Shown: positions 15,001 to 25,057 of the stretch, piece after piece
How positions within the stretch are numbered: position 1 is the first letter of the stretch
Layout of the letters: each line of letters starts with the position of its first letter
Assembly: GCA_963969495.1 (NCBI GenBank)
Contig: OZ018329.1
Span: forward strand, 146,938,502 to 147,002,501
Source of the DNA: Ceratothoa steindachneri
Lineage: Eukaryota > Arthropoda > Malacostraca > Isopoda > Cymothoidae
DNA: 64,000 nt
Direction: 5' to 3'
The notes under the pieces: model-generated
The model's database searches: none
Told to the model about the DNA's origin: nothing
The model's input: the letters and a program-made list of their open reading frames with translations, nothing else
Made by a program: the position numbers and the translations under genes

Positions 15001-16370
15001 CAAAATTTGTATTGTTCATAAGGATCTGAAGCTAAAACATTATTTTACTGTTTTAAGGTTCTAAAGTTGCAAAATTGTTACTGTTCTAAGGATCTGAAGC
15101 TGAAACTTTTTTTCCTGTTTTAAATTTCTAAAGTTGCAAAATTGTTACTGTTCTAATGATCTGAAGCTGAAACTTTTCTTAACTGTTCTAAGGTTCTGAA
15201 GTCGCAAAATTGTTACTGTTTTAAGGATCTGAAGCTGAAACATTATTTTACCGTTTTAAGGTTCTGAAGTTGCAAAATTTTTACTGTTCTAATGATCTGA
15301 TGCTGAAACATTTTTTACTGTTCTAAGGTTCTGAAGTTGCAAAATTTGTTACTGTTTTAAGGTTCTGAAGTTGCAAAAATATTACTGTTCTAAGGATCTG
15401 AAGCTGAAACCTTTTTTACTGTTCTATGGTTCTGAAGTTGCAAAATTTGTTACTGTTCTAAGGATCTGAAGCTGAAACATTATTTTACTGTTTTAAGGTT
15501 CTGAAGTTGCCAAATTGTTAATGTTATAAGGATCTGAAGCTGAAACCTTTTTTACTATTCTAAGGTTCTGAAGTTGCAAAATTTGTTACTGTTCTAATGA
15601 TCTGAAGCTGAAACTTTTTTTGACTGTTCTAAGGTTCTGAAGTTGCAGAATTGTTACTGTTCTAATGATGTGAAGCTGAAACTTTTTTACTGTTCTAAGG
15701 TTCTGAAGTTGCAAAATTGTTACTGTTCTAATGATCTGAAGCTGAAACTTTTTTGACTGTTCTAAGGTTCTGAAGTTGCAAAATTTGTATTGTTCTAAGG
15801 ATCTGAAGCTAAAACATTATTTTACTGTTTTAAGGTTCTAAAGTTGCAAAATTGTTACTGTTCTAAGGATCTGAAGCTGAAACTTTTTTTCCTGTTTTAA
15901 ATTTCTAAAGTTGCAAAATTGTTACTGTTCTAATGATCTGAAGCTGAAACTTTTTTTGACTGTTCTAAGGTTCTGAAGTGGCAAAATGTTTACTGTTCTA
16001 AGGATCTGAAGCTGAAACATTATTTTACCGTTTTAAGGTTCTGAAGTTGCAAAATTGTTACTGTTCTAATGATCTGAAGCTGAAACATTTTTTACTGTTC
16101 TAAGGTTCTGAAGTTGCAAAATTTGTTACTGTTGTAAGGTTCTGAAGTTGCAAAAATATTACTGTTCTAAGGATCTGAAGCTGAAGCCTTTTTTACTGTT
16201 CTATGGTTCTGAAGTTGCAAAATTTGTTACTGTTCTAAGGATCTGAAGCTGAAACTTTTTTTGACTGTTCTAAGGTTCTGAAGTTGCAGAATTGTTACTG
16301 TTCTAAGGATCTGAAGCTGAAACATTTTTTACTGTTCTAAGGTTCTGAAGTTTCAAAATTTATTACTCTT
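1..16370. repeat. Large AT-rich satellite array (34-bp halves, 68-bp dimers, higher-order)
   Basis: The whole stretch is a head-to-tail array that begins before the window. The basic unit is a dimer of about 68 bp made of two related halves of about 34 bp. Half 1 runs through TTACTGTTCTAAGGATCTGA, then AGCTGAAAC and a T-rich spacer. Half 2 runs through ACTGTTCTAAGGTTCTGAAG, then TTGCAAAATTG. That gives roughly 240 dimers. Variant units, for example GAAGAAAAACATT at about 1407, 5516, 7503, 9290, 12390 and 13510, recur in the same local order, which shows kilobase-scale duplications. All frames are broken by stops, so it is non-coding. No transposon interrupts it. The right edge decays at about 16350-16370 into unique sequence. 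Confidence 0.97.
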
Positions 16371-16452
16371 TTAATCTGTGAAATTTTTAAATTTGGTAAA
16401 TTTTAAGAACATCGCCACCGATTACTTCAAGTATTAGAATATATTTTTATTA

Positions 16453-16867
16453 CGTTTTTTTGGTCAGGAACACGAATAGGATGTTCAATACTGCCGCAAT
16501 TCAATTACTTTCTGAATAAAAAAGGTTGTCTTTATTTATAATTAATTTAAATTTAACCGATTGCCCATTAGAGCGCCTAACGACATCTAGCAATCGTTTT
16601 GAATTCGAACATATTGCGAGACTTTTGGATTGCGTATATTACGATTTTATTATAAATAGCAGGGGGGGAGGTGAAACCCCCATTTCGAAAATAATCACCT
16701 TAGGGTTTGAATTTAAAAGCGGTTGTCAGGCGTCATTAGGCGCTCCGATGACCAATTAGATAGAATTAAATTAATTATAAAGAAAGCAAACATTTTTTTT
16801 ATCCAGAAATCAAGTGAATTGGGGGTATTATTGAACATCCTATTTGTGGTCCTTACACCTAAAAACG
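16453..16867. mobile_element. Fold-back MITE with very long terminal inverted repeats
   Basis: The two ends are imperfect inverted repeats of each other. The left end contains AATAGGATGTTCAATA and the right end contains its exact reverse complement. The match continues inward through CAATTCA, TTTATAATTAATTTAA and GAGCGCCTAA, so each arm is about 160 bp and only about 90 bp is left in the centre. That centre has its own G-run/C-run pairing (GGGGG then CCCCC). The termini are CGTTTTT and AAAAACG, flanked by TA on both sides, which suggests a TA target duplication and a Tc1/mariner-like origin. The superfamily is inferred. The 77-codon open frame inside shows no known domain and is probably chance. 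Arms are roughly 80% identical, so this is not a recent insertion. Confidence 0.8.
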
Positions 16868-18770
16868 TAATCATCATCATCATCACTAACACTAAAATTT
16901 AAGAAGGGGATTTATTTGAGTATTTGAATAATAATTTCATCTTAGTTTGGTTATGACTTATGTTTTTTATCAACGTTATTTCTAATAATTCTTTTAGAAT
17001 ATCAAAAAACAAAATGGTGAAGTTCAGAAATAAATATATGTATCGAAATTTTGTGAATTTTTTAGAACCCAAAGAATTACAACTGGTGAAGTTCAGAAAA
17101 TTTATTTTTGTATATCTTCTTCTATAACCTCTATTTTAGCAACGTGGTATTTTGAAAGTAGGGAAATTTAGTTTAAAGTTCCTTTTTAAACTTATTAAAA
17201 TGGGCGAAGTTCAGAAAATTTCTAAAAATTTAACCATGGCTGCTTTTTTTTAGATTTTCAATTTTAATCTTAGTAGCGAAGCGTAAGCTCCCCACCGTGG
17301 CGAAGCCATTTCCTGGTAAAAATATATTTTAATGCCTAAAATAATTGGTGGGACTGTTGTTAAAATCTATCTAAAATTTATAGCCTTTTGAAGGTATTTT
17401 ATAATGAAAATAGGAAATTTTAATGATATAAATTTTAAGGGAAGAAATTGTTACACTCGCCTACAAAATCTTTGTTGGTAGCCCTGATGGATTACACCTT
17501 ACAGTCCAGAGGGTGCGATTTTGAGCAAATTTTGCACCCTAAAAACAACAACAAAATGGATTATATTGGTATATGCTAATTTTCACCAAAGCAAGAATAG
17601 TATTTTCCAAATATTAGTTTTCTTAAAAATGGCCAAAACTTGAGTAAATAAATACCATAAACTCTCGCAAACATGTGGCAACCCTGCTACTAACCGCCGC
17701 TTTCCACGGAGTTCAGTTCTGCTTTAGTGAATGACATTTATTGTCACTTTAATTTGTATGTGTATTTCATTATACGATCGGGGGATCTCGTCCACGCTGC
17801 GACGGACGGATGAAAAACTTATTTGCAACCTGCTTTTGCATTCCGCCACCAGGAAGGGGGCGGAGGGTAAATGATAAAACTGAACAATCGCTACTCACCA
17901 CTTTCTCCCAAGGGGGTGACACAATTATTTGACCCATCGGCGACACTCATCCACCTATTCGCGTTGCTGCGAACATTTAGGATGTCTTCCAGGTATGGAT
18001 TATGCGAGAATATCACTGGATTCAAGGAGAAAAAAAATCAAATAAATTGCACAATCTCTGCCATTATTCGGGCAGAGAAAATTAGCAATCATCATTAGGG
18101 AGGAGTTGCCAATTCATAATTAAATGTAAAATTTTCACATTCGGATAAGTTTTGGGTAGCGAATTGCCATTTCGGATGATGTCAAAGTTATCATGGCATT
18201 AATAGAAACCCCCAATAAAAATATGTAATAGGAAAAATTAAACATGCTTGATCTTCACTTTAATGAAAATGAACGACATGATAATTTATTAAAAAGGAAA
18301 TTAAATGGCAATTGTGTTACAGAAATTAAGTATCTCCTTTAATTTATTTATTTCGATCCACGGGAGCTGTTGTAAATAACCTGAAAGAAATTCGCGTTTG
18401 CATCTTCGCATTTTGTTCATTTTTACTTGTTTTCCCCAATATGAACCCCTGTCTGTGGATTGACGAAGTGCAGTCAGTCTTGCCATGTGTCTATGACCCT
18501 ATGGGTTCACGCACATTAAACATAAAAACATAAACAAAGTGCAAAGAGTAGTTGACAGTTCTGTGATAATCTGGATCATTAGCCAGATTTTGCTGGGTTA
18601 GCCATTCATCACTATGGATTATTGATCCATCTCTCACCACTGTTTCGATTATTGGAAAAAATCTTTGTCTCCGTTTTCAACTACTGGTGAAAATCTAGTA
18701 CCTACTAAACCAAAATTGAATTCTAGGGTCCCAAACTCCATGGTGTTTTGGTTAGGTAGAAACAGAGGAT
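16868..18770. other. AT-rich non-coding stretch
   Basis: No gene is recognised here. A short ATC run follows the MITE at about 16870. A motif close to GGYGAAGTTCAGAAA occurs three times (about 17017, 17086 and 17203), spaced about 69 and 117 bp apart, like a decayed local repeat. Short open frames at 17871-18098 (plus) and 18301-18486 (minus) lack recognisable domains. Confidence 0.5.
17750..17805. repeat. Short dispersed repeat, partner near 20068-20112
   Basis: TATGTGTATTTCATTAT followed shortly by GGGATCTCGTCCAC occurs here. It recurs, with a one-base change in the second block, at about 20070-20112. The partner copy follows directly on the SINE body at about 20050, so this may be the tail of a dispersed element. 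The family is not recognised. Confidence 0.4.
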
Positions 18771-18779
18771 AGGATGGGG

Positions 18780-18885
18780 GGGGCGTCTTTAGTTCATGTA
18801 GGATTTTCTGAAATGGCATAACCACTACCGTCTGAGGTTATGAAACCCTCATTGAGGACTTTCCATGTCATTAATATCTCCCCCG
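18780..18885 (+). repeat. Partial SINE-body copy
   Basis: The stretch CTTTAGTTCATGTAGG, then TTTTCTG, and later ATTGAGGACT matches, with a few changes, the body of the tRNA-derived SINE at about 19955-20035. No tRNA-like head is seen here, so this is a truncated or decayed copy. Confidence 0.45.
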
Positions 18886-18904
18886 AAAATTCCCCTGTCA
18901 AGAA

Positions 18905-19420
18905 TTGCAACCCCGTGCAGGTGTTAGAGTCCCTATTCTTGCAACCCCCTGCAGGTGTTGGAGTCCCTATTCTTTTAATCCCCTGCAGGTGTTAGAGTCC
19001 CTATTCTTGCAACCCCCTGCAGGTGTTGGAGTCCCTATTCTTTCAATCCCCTGCAGGTGTTGGAGTCCCTATCCTTGCAACCCTTGCAGGTGTTGGAGTC
19101 CATATTATTGAAACCCTCTGCAGGTTTTGGAGTCCCTATTGGGGAAACCCTCAGCAGGTGTTGGAGTCCCTATTCTTGGACCTCATGCATGTGCTGGAGT
19201 CCCTATTCGGGAAACCTCCTGCAGGTGTTGGAATCTCTATTCTGGAAACCCCCGCAGGTGTTGGAGTCCCACTTCTTGAAACCCCCTGCAGGTGTTGGAA
19301 TCCCTATTCTTGGAACTCCCTGCGGGTGTTGGAGCCCCTATTATTGGAACCCACCGGCAGGTGTTGGAGTCCCTATTCTTCAAACCCCCTGCAGGTGTTG
19401 GAATCCCTATTCTTGAAATG
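18905..19420. repeat. 34-bp minisatellite, about 15 copies
   Basis: This is a tandem array of a 34-bp unit: TTGCAACCCC, CTGCAGGTGTTGGAGTCC, CTATTC. Most copies carry a CTGCAG hexamer. Because 34 is not a multiple of three, the unit is read in all frames in turn. That produces long but meaningless overlapping open frames on both strands. The sequence is unrelated to the 34-bp half-unit of the large satellite despite the equal length. Confidence 0.95.
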
Positions 19421-19713
19421 ATCCGCCTATTTATTTGGTACACACAAATTGATTTAAACCAGAGTAAACAACGAAAACCAATTATAAGATTAAACAGAAA
19501 TTTTCTAATAATTTTGTTAAGGATCATATTTTCAGACAACAGGGTGCTCTCGAAATAACAGTATGTTCTAGATTTAAAAGAATGCTCTAGTGATAACAGG
19601 ATCTTCTAGGGATAAAAGACGGCTCTACTGGAAACAGGGTGTTCTAGAGATTAAAAAAACAGATCCTATGAACAAAATCCTGGAATTAAAGACAAAAAAA
19701 ATTTCTATCAGCC
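19421..19713. other. Spacer between minisatellite and SINE
   Basis: Contains several degenerate repeats of the form 'tctag(g/a)gata(a)aag/acagg' (about 19565-19660), perhaps a very short decayed tandem repeat. No gene is seen. Confidence 0.4.
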
Positions 19714-20050
19714 GCGCGGAACCCTCGTTAGCCGACTGGGTGAAGCGTTGGTCCTGCGCGTCTCGCTACCCGGTTCGATCCCAGGTGTGCGAGCACAAAA
19801 ATTCCAGCGTACGGAGGAAGCTAACCGCCTATTGACTGTTTCTCCCTACTTCCCTTTTTCGCACACACAACATATCACTCATCCCTCCCAGAACCTTTCG
19901 AGGTGGTCTCCATTTCGACAACCCCCTAAGCTAGAACCAGGGTGGAGGGATATCCTTTAGTTCATGTAGGGTTTTCTGGTCACACTACTACCCACTCCAC
20001 ACACGTACCCATCGAGGACCGGCGCCCTTGTGCCACTGAGTTTCCCCCGT
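19714..20050 (+). mobile_element. tRNA-derived SINE
   Basis: The head contains an A-box-like TTAGCCGACTGGG at 19728-19740 and a B-box GGTTCGATCCC at 19772-19782, at the spacing of a tRNA internal promoter. The sequence between does not fold into a normal tRNA with a clear anticodon arm, and the transcript would run on into an unrelated body. So I call a SINE head rather than a tRNA gene. Part of the body recurs at 18780-18885. The 3' boundary is uncertain and may extend to about 20110. Confidence 0.6.
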
Positions 20051-20469
20051 AATCAACATTCTGATCTTTATGTGTATTTCATTATCCTATGTCTCGGGAT
20101 CTTGTCCACAATCAAATAGGTGGGTGGGGAGAATAACACCCACCTCGTGGGCGTGACCTGCAGGGCTTGCAATCTTCGAGATGTTACTTGCATCATGTTA
20201 CCCATACGAACCATAACACACCCTTGCGACACACATCCCTGTTGAATGCACCGATCTCACTTGGATGGAAAAAAACCTGAGGGGGGGGGGGCATCCGCTG
20301 TCACCTGGGGAGACTTCCGGTGTATGTATGCAATTCACACATTTTCAATTCCTTACACTACGCTTTCACAACAAACTCATGTTGTTAAAAATGGCGCCCA
20401 TTTGTTTTAAAACAAATATAAAGATTAACAAGTCCTCGTTGGTTGCATCTTTTATTCTATTTCTTACTC
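20051..20469. other. Spacer without recognised gene
   Basis: Includes the partner copy of the short dispersed repeat (about 20068-20112) and a run of G residues at about 20280-20292. A 96-codon open frame from 20265 runs through the G run and the downstream microsatellite and is not credible as a gene. Confidence 0.4.
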
Positions 20470-20515
20470 ATAATAATAATGATAATAATAAGAAGAAGAA
20501 GAAAAAGAAGAAGAA
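20470..20515. repeat. AAT/GAA microsatellite at the CR1 3' junction
   Basis: An AAT/GAT run passes into AAG/GAA repeats that abut the 8-bp repeat tail of the CR1-like LINE. A second GAA tract lies at the other end of the same element (23918-23985). Confidence 0.9.
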
Positions 20516-23500
20516 GAACTACAGAACTACAGAACTACAGAACTACAGAATCTAGGACCAGCAAAGACCCTAAGGTCCGCTCGAGGCTAGTCCGCTACAC
20601 TAAATCAAAAACTACGATACACCCTTATCTACGAGTGTATCTCTAACATGCTTTTTTTTTTTCTTTTTTTTTAATACTATCTACTGTACACACTTATCTA
20701 CATGTGTACATTATCGTGCAATTTTAACTAATCAAACTAGGGGTCGGGGGAGATAGAAAGTTTTTCTTCTCATCTTCCGCAGCCACTCGACTGCTAGTGG
20801 TGAAAAGCTAATTTAGGGATAGAGACTACTTATAGGATAGGCGGAAAAGAAATGGGACATCTAAGCTACACATGCAGAGAATCGCCGGCATCATTTTTAG
20901 TCATCATAATTTCATATCCTTAAACCTCCGCTCCAAACTCTCTCTCTGCAAGGACGTTTAAATTCACAGTGCTCAACTACGTTATATTTAAACTATTCAA
21001 ATGCACGTCGAGACGATTTTTGAACATATTAACCGAAGTGCTATCTACTACGTGGGTGGGCAGCCGATTCCAATTTTGAGTAACTTTAAATGTAAAATAG
21101 TTTTGGGCTATACTAGTGTTAAAACGCTTGTTCACTAATTTTAACCCGTGCTGACGAGTATTTCCCCTATGATCCAGTTCGAACAGATTGCGAAAGTCAA
21201 CGTTTGAGAAACCCTTTAGTATTTTAAATACTTCTATTAGCTGGCCACGTAATCTTCTGCTTTCTAGCGATGGCAAATCTAAAGCCCTGAGCCTTTCCTC
21301 GTATGATCTATTCCTCAGCTCTGGAATTAATTTCGTAGCCCTACGCTGCACTCTTTCTAATTGCGCAATATCTTTCATTAAATATGGAGCCCAAAATTGA
21401 ACAGCGTATTCGAGAAGTGGCCGCACAAGGGATTTATATAAAGGTAAAATTACATCCTTAGATTTGAAGATGAAATTGCGCGCGATATAACCCAAAACGC
21501 GATTTGCTTTTTTACACGCATCCGCGCATTGCTTCGAGAATTTAAAATCGTCTGAGACTAATACTCCCAAGTCTTTTTCTAATTTAACCGCGTCGAGGAC
21601 TTGGCCTTTCATGGTATAATCTACTCTTAAATTATGGCAACCCAAGTGCATTACCTTGCATTTGCTTAAATTAAATTCCATTTGCCACTTGTCCGCCCAA
21701 TTGGCAATCGAGTTTAGGTCCCCCTGCAATTTATCGACATCCGATCTTACATAGGCACGATTACCCAGCTTCGTGTCGTCCGCAAATTTCGAAATCCGAC
21801 TAAGTATGCCTTTATCTAAATCGTTAATATAAATTAAAAACAATAAAGGGCCTAAAACAGAGCCCTGAGGTACCCCACTACTAACGCTGGCCCAATCTGA
21901 ACATTCCCCATTTATTACTACCCGCTGCGAGCGATCTTTCAGCCAATTTCTAATCCAGTTTAAAATCTTACCAGTCACCCCAATCGCTTTAACTTTCATT
22001 AATAACCTTTGGTGGGGGACGGTGTCGAACGCCTTTTTAAAGTCTAAATATATTACGTCTACAGCTTTGCTTTCATCGTACACGCAAATCATTTTGTGGA
22101 AGAATTCGAGCAAGTTAGTCAAGCACGATCTCGCACGCCTAAATCCATGCTGGGTATCGTTAATCAGCTTATTTGCCTCGAGGTGGCTCACTATTCTATC
22201 TTTAATTACAGATTCTAAAAGCTTCCCAACTACCGAAGTTAGACTAATAGGCCGAAAATTCGTTGCTTCAAATCTATTCCCCTTCTTAAATATAGGTGTA
22301 ACGTTTGCTCGCTTGAAATCCAACGGAACTACGCCATCCTCTAATGAGCGATTGAAAATTTCACGCAATGGCTTAACGAGTTCATTTTGAAGCTCCTTTA
22401 AATGAATTGGATATACCCCATCGGGGCCCGGAGATTTCGACTTTTTCATTAGCTTAATAAATTTAAGAATTTCCTCGTCCTTTATACTTACATCGGATAT
22501 GCATTTATCAGCACTACGAACATCCCCAATTAACGATTCCAATTCGGAAGAATCTTCCACAGTAAACACGCTCGTAAAATGCTCATTTAAAATTTTAGAC
22601 ATTTCTGTCGGAAGTTCAGTCAAACGACCATCCTTATCTTTGATCGGCCCTATCGATCCTTTTACGGGTTTCCTATTATTTACGTACCCATAAAACCGTT
22701 TCGGTTCATTCTTTGAATCCTTAGCGAGGTTTATTTCATACTTCCTCTTCGCATCTCTGACCGCACGTTTAACTTCCCTACGAGAATCTATGTAATTTTG
22801 CCGACTTATAACTGACCCATTGTTTTTATGAATTTTAAATTTTCTATTTCGGTCCCGGATTAAGCGTAGTATTAACGGACTAAGCCACGGAGCTCTCACC
22901 GACTTCCCGCTCTTACGCACATACTTAACCAAATCAGAATTCACACGAAGCAGCGTACATCGAAGTTCTGCGTACATCTCTCCTACCGACCTGTTCTCGA
23001 ATCGTATTCCCCAGTCTATATCCTTAATCCTTTCGCGAAAAATATCGAAATCACAGCTACCAAAACGAGGGATGAGCTGCGAGCTCATTCTAACTTCTAC
23101 GCAGGTGTTTAGATCGAATCTAATCGCATTATGGTCGCTGGAAGCTAAATGTTCACCCACACGTACGTTTTCTAACAATGACTCATCGGTTGCCATGATT
23201 AAATCAAGAATATTGCTATCACGAGTAGGCTCTTCCACTTTTTGTACGAGAAAATTCTCCAACATAAAGTTTAATAGCCTCTCACCCGGTTTATCAGAAG
23301 TAAGGTTGCTAAAGTTAACATTAGGTAAATTAAAATCGCCGCAGACTAATGTGGTCCCTTTTCTAATCCAAGACGTAAGCGTATCGAAGAGTGCAGCATC
23401 TTCTCTTTCCAATTGGCAAGGCGGACGATATAGCACGACTAAGTTAATTTTATTTATAGCATCTAAACTTAGCTGGACTAATAAAGCATCACTTCGCATA

Positions 23501-23917
23501 TCATCCTTAGACGAGTCCATCGTTATGGCGTTTAGATCCTCTTTTATATACATTAATACGCCCCCTCCTCTACCGGTTTGTCTATTTCTGTAATGAATTT
23601 TGTACCCCGCTATATCGAACTCGCAAACACTGATCCCCGTATGAGTGTCTAACCATGTTTCACTTAGGAATACGAGGTCGAAATTACCCTCTAGAATAAC
23701 GGCTTTTATTTCGGCAATTTTATTTTTTAAGCTACGAACATTCGCATATATGCATCTCAGTTTGCGCTTTACGTTAACTCTTCTATAACACTCAGATCCG
23801 TTCCGTTTCCCTGCACCCCGTCGATAGTGCCCTCTTCACGCGTGGGCCGGCCCGGCGCATCGGCATCACGTGGCCGCGCAACTCTCCTACCTAAAATGCT
23901 ACGTACGGACTCGTCTA
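20516..23917 (-). mobile_element. CR1-like non-LTR retrotransposon (LINE A)
   Basis: The element runs on the minus strand, from a GAA/TTC tract at 23918 to its 3' end at 20516. It has the tail of an ORF2 (AP endonuclease plus reverse transcriptase), a 3' UTR of about 430 bp and a terminal array of four 8-bp repeats (GAACTACA on the plus strand, 20516-20547). Short 8-bp repeats at the 3' end are a known CR1 hallmark, and the RT sequence also fits the CR1 group. ORF1 is absent, so the copy is 5'-truncated. GAA tracts at both ends suggest insertion into a pre-existing trinucleotide microsatellite. The 3' UTR contains a poly-A/T-rich run near 20650-20672. Confidence 0.85.
20977..23835 (-). CDS. 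LINE A ORF2: AP endonuclease + reverse transcriptase, 5'-truncated
   Basis: The frame is open from a TGA at 23836-23838 to the stop at the 3' end, about 950 codons with no internal break. The first ATG (23553) is not the natural start: endonuclease motifs YANVRSL (codon ~30) and LSETWL (~57) lie upstream of it in frame. They are followed by CGDFNLPN (~165) and SSDHNAIRF (~232). The RT shows motif A LDFKKAFDTVPH (about 22012-22050), motif B SSGVPQGSVLGP (about 21848-21885) and motif C FADDTKLG (about 21768-21792), then a CR1-type thumb. The enzyme would nick target DNA and prime reverse transcription of its own RNA. All catalytic residues I can check are present, so the copy is young, but it lacks ORF1 and a normal start. 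Confidence 0.88.
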   Translation of the reverse strand, partial: RGHYRRGAGKRNGSECYRRVNVKRKLRCIYANVRSLKNKIAEIKAVILEGNFDLVFLSETWLDTHTGISVCEFDIAGYKIHYRNRQTGRGGGVLMYIKEDLNAITMDSSKDDMRSDALLVQLSLDAINKINLVVLYRPPCQLEREDAALFDTLTSWIRKGTTLVCGDFNLPNVNFSNLTSDKPGERLLNFMLENFLVQKVEEPTRDSNILDLIMATDESLLENVRVGEHLASSDHNAIRFDLNTCVEVRMSSQLIPRFGSCDFDIFRERIKDIDWGIRFENRSVGEMYAELRCTLLRVNSDLVKYVRKSGKSVRAPWLSPLILRLIRDRNRKFKIHKNNGSVISRQNYIDSRREVKRAVRDAKRKYEINLAKDSKNEPKRFYGYVNNRKPVKGSIGPIKDKDGRLTELPTEMSKILNEHFTSVFTVEDSSELESLIGDVRSADKCISDVSIKDEEILKFIKLMKKSKSPGPDGVYPIHLKELQNELVKPLREIFNRSLEDGVVPLDFKRANVTPIFKKGNRFEATNFRPISLTSVVGKLLESVIKDRIVSHLEANKLINDTQHGFRRARSCLTNLLEFFHKMICVYDESKAVDVIYLDFKKAFDTVPHQRLLMKVKAIGVTGKILNWIRNWLKDRSQRVVINGECSDWASVSSGVPQGSVLGPLLFLIYINDLDKGILSRISKFADDTKLGNRAYVRSDVDKLQGDLNSIANWADKWQMEFNLSKCKVMHLGCHNLRVDYTMKGQVLDAVKLEKDLGVLVSDDFKFSKQCADACKKANRVLGYIARNFIFKSKDVILPLYKSLVRPLLEYAVQFWAPYLMKDIAQLERVQRRATKLIPELRNRSYEERLRALDLPSLESRRLRGQLIEVFKILKGFSNVDFRNLFELDHRGNTRQHGLKLVNKRFNTSIAQNYFTFKVTQNWNRLPTHVVDSTSVNMFKNRLDVHLNSLNIT

Positions 23918-23985
23918 AGAAAGAAGAAGAAGAAGAAGAAGAAGAAGAAGAAGAAGAAGAAGAAGAAGAAGAAGAAGAAGAAGAA
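23918..23985. repeat. (GAA)n microsatellite, about 22 units
   Basis: An uninterrupted GAA run at the 5' side of LINE A, matching the GAA tract at the element's 3' side. The 'poly-E' open frame at 23827-24021 is only this tract being read through. Confidence 0.97.
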
Positions 23986-24436
23986 TTAAGATCATTCAGT
24001 CATTGCCTCACAGTAGTTTAAGGCCAGGCTGAGAATGGAAAATTATATCACAGGAAATTTAAGAAGTCTCACAGTGTCCGTGGATGAAGTCGGTGATATG
24101 TCCCACGAAGAGGACAAGGCTGAAGCTGTGAAGGTTCATTTTCGCCGCCCAATTAAGCACAAGAGATGATTTTCCTGAAAGTGAAGGGAAGGTTCTTAAT
24201 TTTATTTATATATTTTAATATTGAGAATTTTTCCTCTCTGAACGAGGCTCGTGCGTGTTTGGGGCTCGCTTGTTTGTGGTGATTTGTGGTCTTCGTTCCC
24301 GACCTCTTTATCAAAGGATTATTTGGTAGCAATTTATTGTTCCCAATCTCTTGTTTGTAACAATTTGGTGTTCGTTCATATGAGTTCCTGTTTACTTGTA
24401 CGAAGAAATAAACAAAGAGAAGCAAGGAATAGGTGA
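23986..24436. other. Non-coding spacer
   Basis: Nothing recognisable was found. Short open frames on both strands at 24153-24436 have no domain and ordinary low-complexity composition. Confidence 0.4.
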
Positions 24437-24700
24437 CGAACGAGAGTGAGAGAGATCAAAAAGAGGGAGAGGGTAGAAAGATAGAATTAAAAGGTGGAAT
24501 AAATACATAACGGACAATAGAAGAGGGAAAAAGAGAAAGGAAAGGGAGTGAGATATTAGAAGAAAGAGGGCAGGGTTCATCTGGGCACTGAGGTAAAGGG
24601 CCAAGCGGGAAGAAAGAGGGGAAGAATTAATAAGGGAGAAAACAGGAAAAAGAATGAAAAGAGGAATAAACGGGAAGAAGGAAAGGGAGATGGGAGAAAA
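24437..24700 (+). repeat. Purine-rich tract
   Basis: About 260 bp of strongly purine-biased sequence (G and A on the plus strand) with many GAGAGA, GGGAGA and AAAGGGAG words. The opposite-strand open frame at 24392-24721 is an artefact of this bias, giving a Leu/Ser/Phe/Pro-rich peptide. Such tracts can form triplex or nuclease-sensitive DNA. No function is claimed. Confidence 0.7.
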
Positions 24701-25057
24701 ATAGCCGATTATAATCGTCATTATGTTCGTACATAATGATCGGGATTACCTGTCAGCGGCTGGCTACGGCGTCCTTTAAACTGACCGGTTTGTTTATTCA
24801 GACCTAATTTAACTTAAGCCCCGAAGCTTCTTAATCCGATAACGTCTCTCAAAATGAACGCACAATAGGTGCTCTATGTACGCTAGCATGTTCTTGTGCA
24901 CACATTAACCATGTCACGCGCGCACAAACACGTTCGTGTGCATTTATTATCTTGAATTTGGGGCACTACTACGAAGGACACCATAGATGTCGTTTCAGTC
25001 AACAGGAAGAAAGGTCGTAGACTAGATCAGGACCAGGAAAGACCTGGTAACAATGGG
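24701..25057. other. Spacer upstream of the Penelope-like relic
   Basis: Nothing is firmly recognised. A CG-rich alternating stretch (about 24915-24940) is the only notable composition. It could include decayed reverse-transcriptase sequence belonging to the GIY-YIG relic, but I cannot see RT motifs. Confidence 0.35.

Noticed and set aside
18905..19539. Overlapping open frames of 68-132 codons on both strands
   Set aside because: They are the 34-bp minisatellite read in rotating frames. There is no independent coding signal.
19721..19795. Functional tRNA gene
   Set aside because: A- and B-box-like motifs are present, but arms do not pair into a full cloverleaf. The body downstream recurs nearby, so a SINE is the better call.
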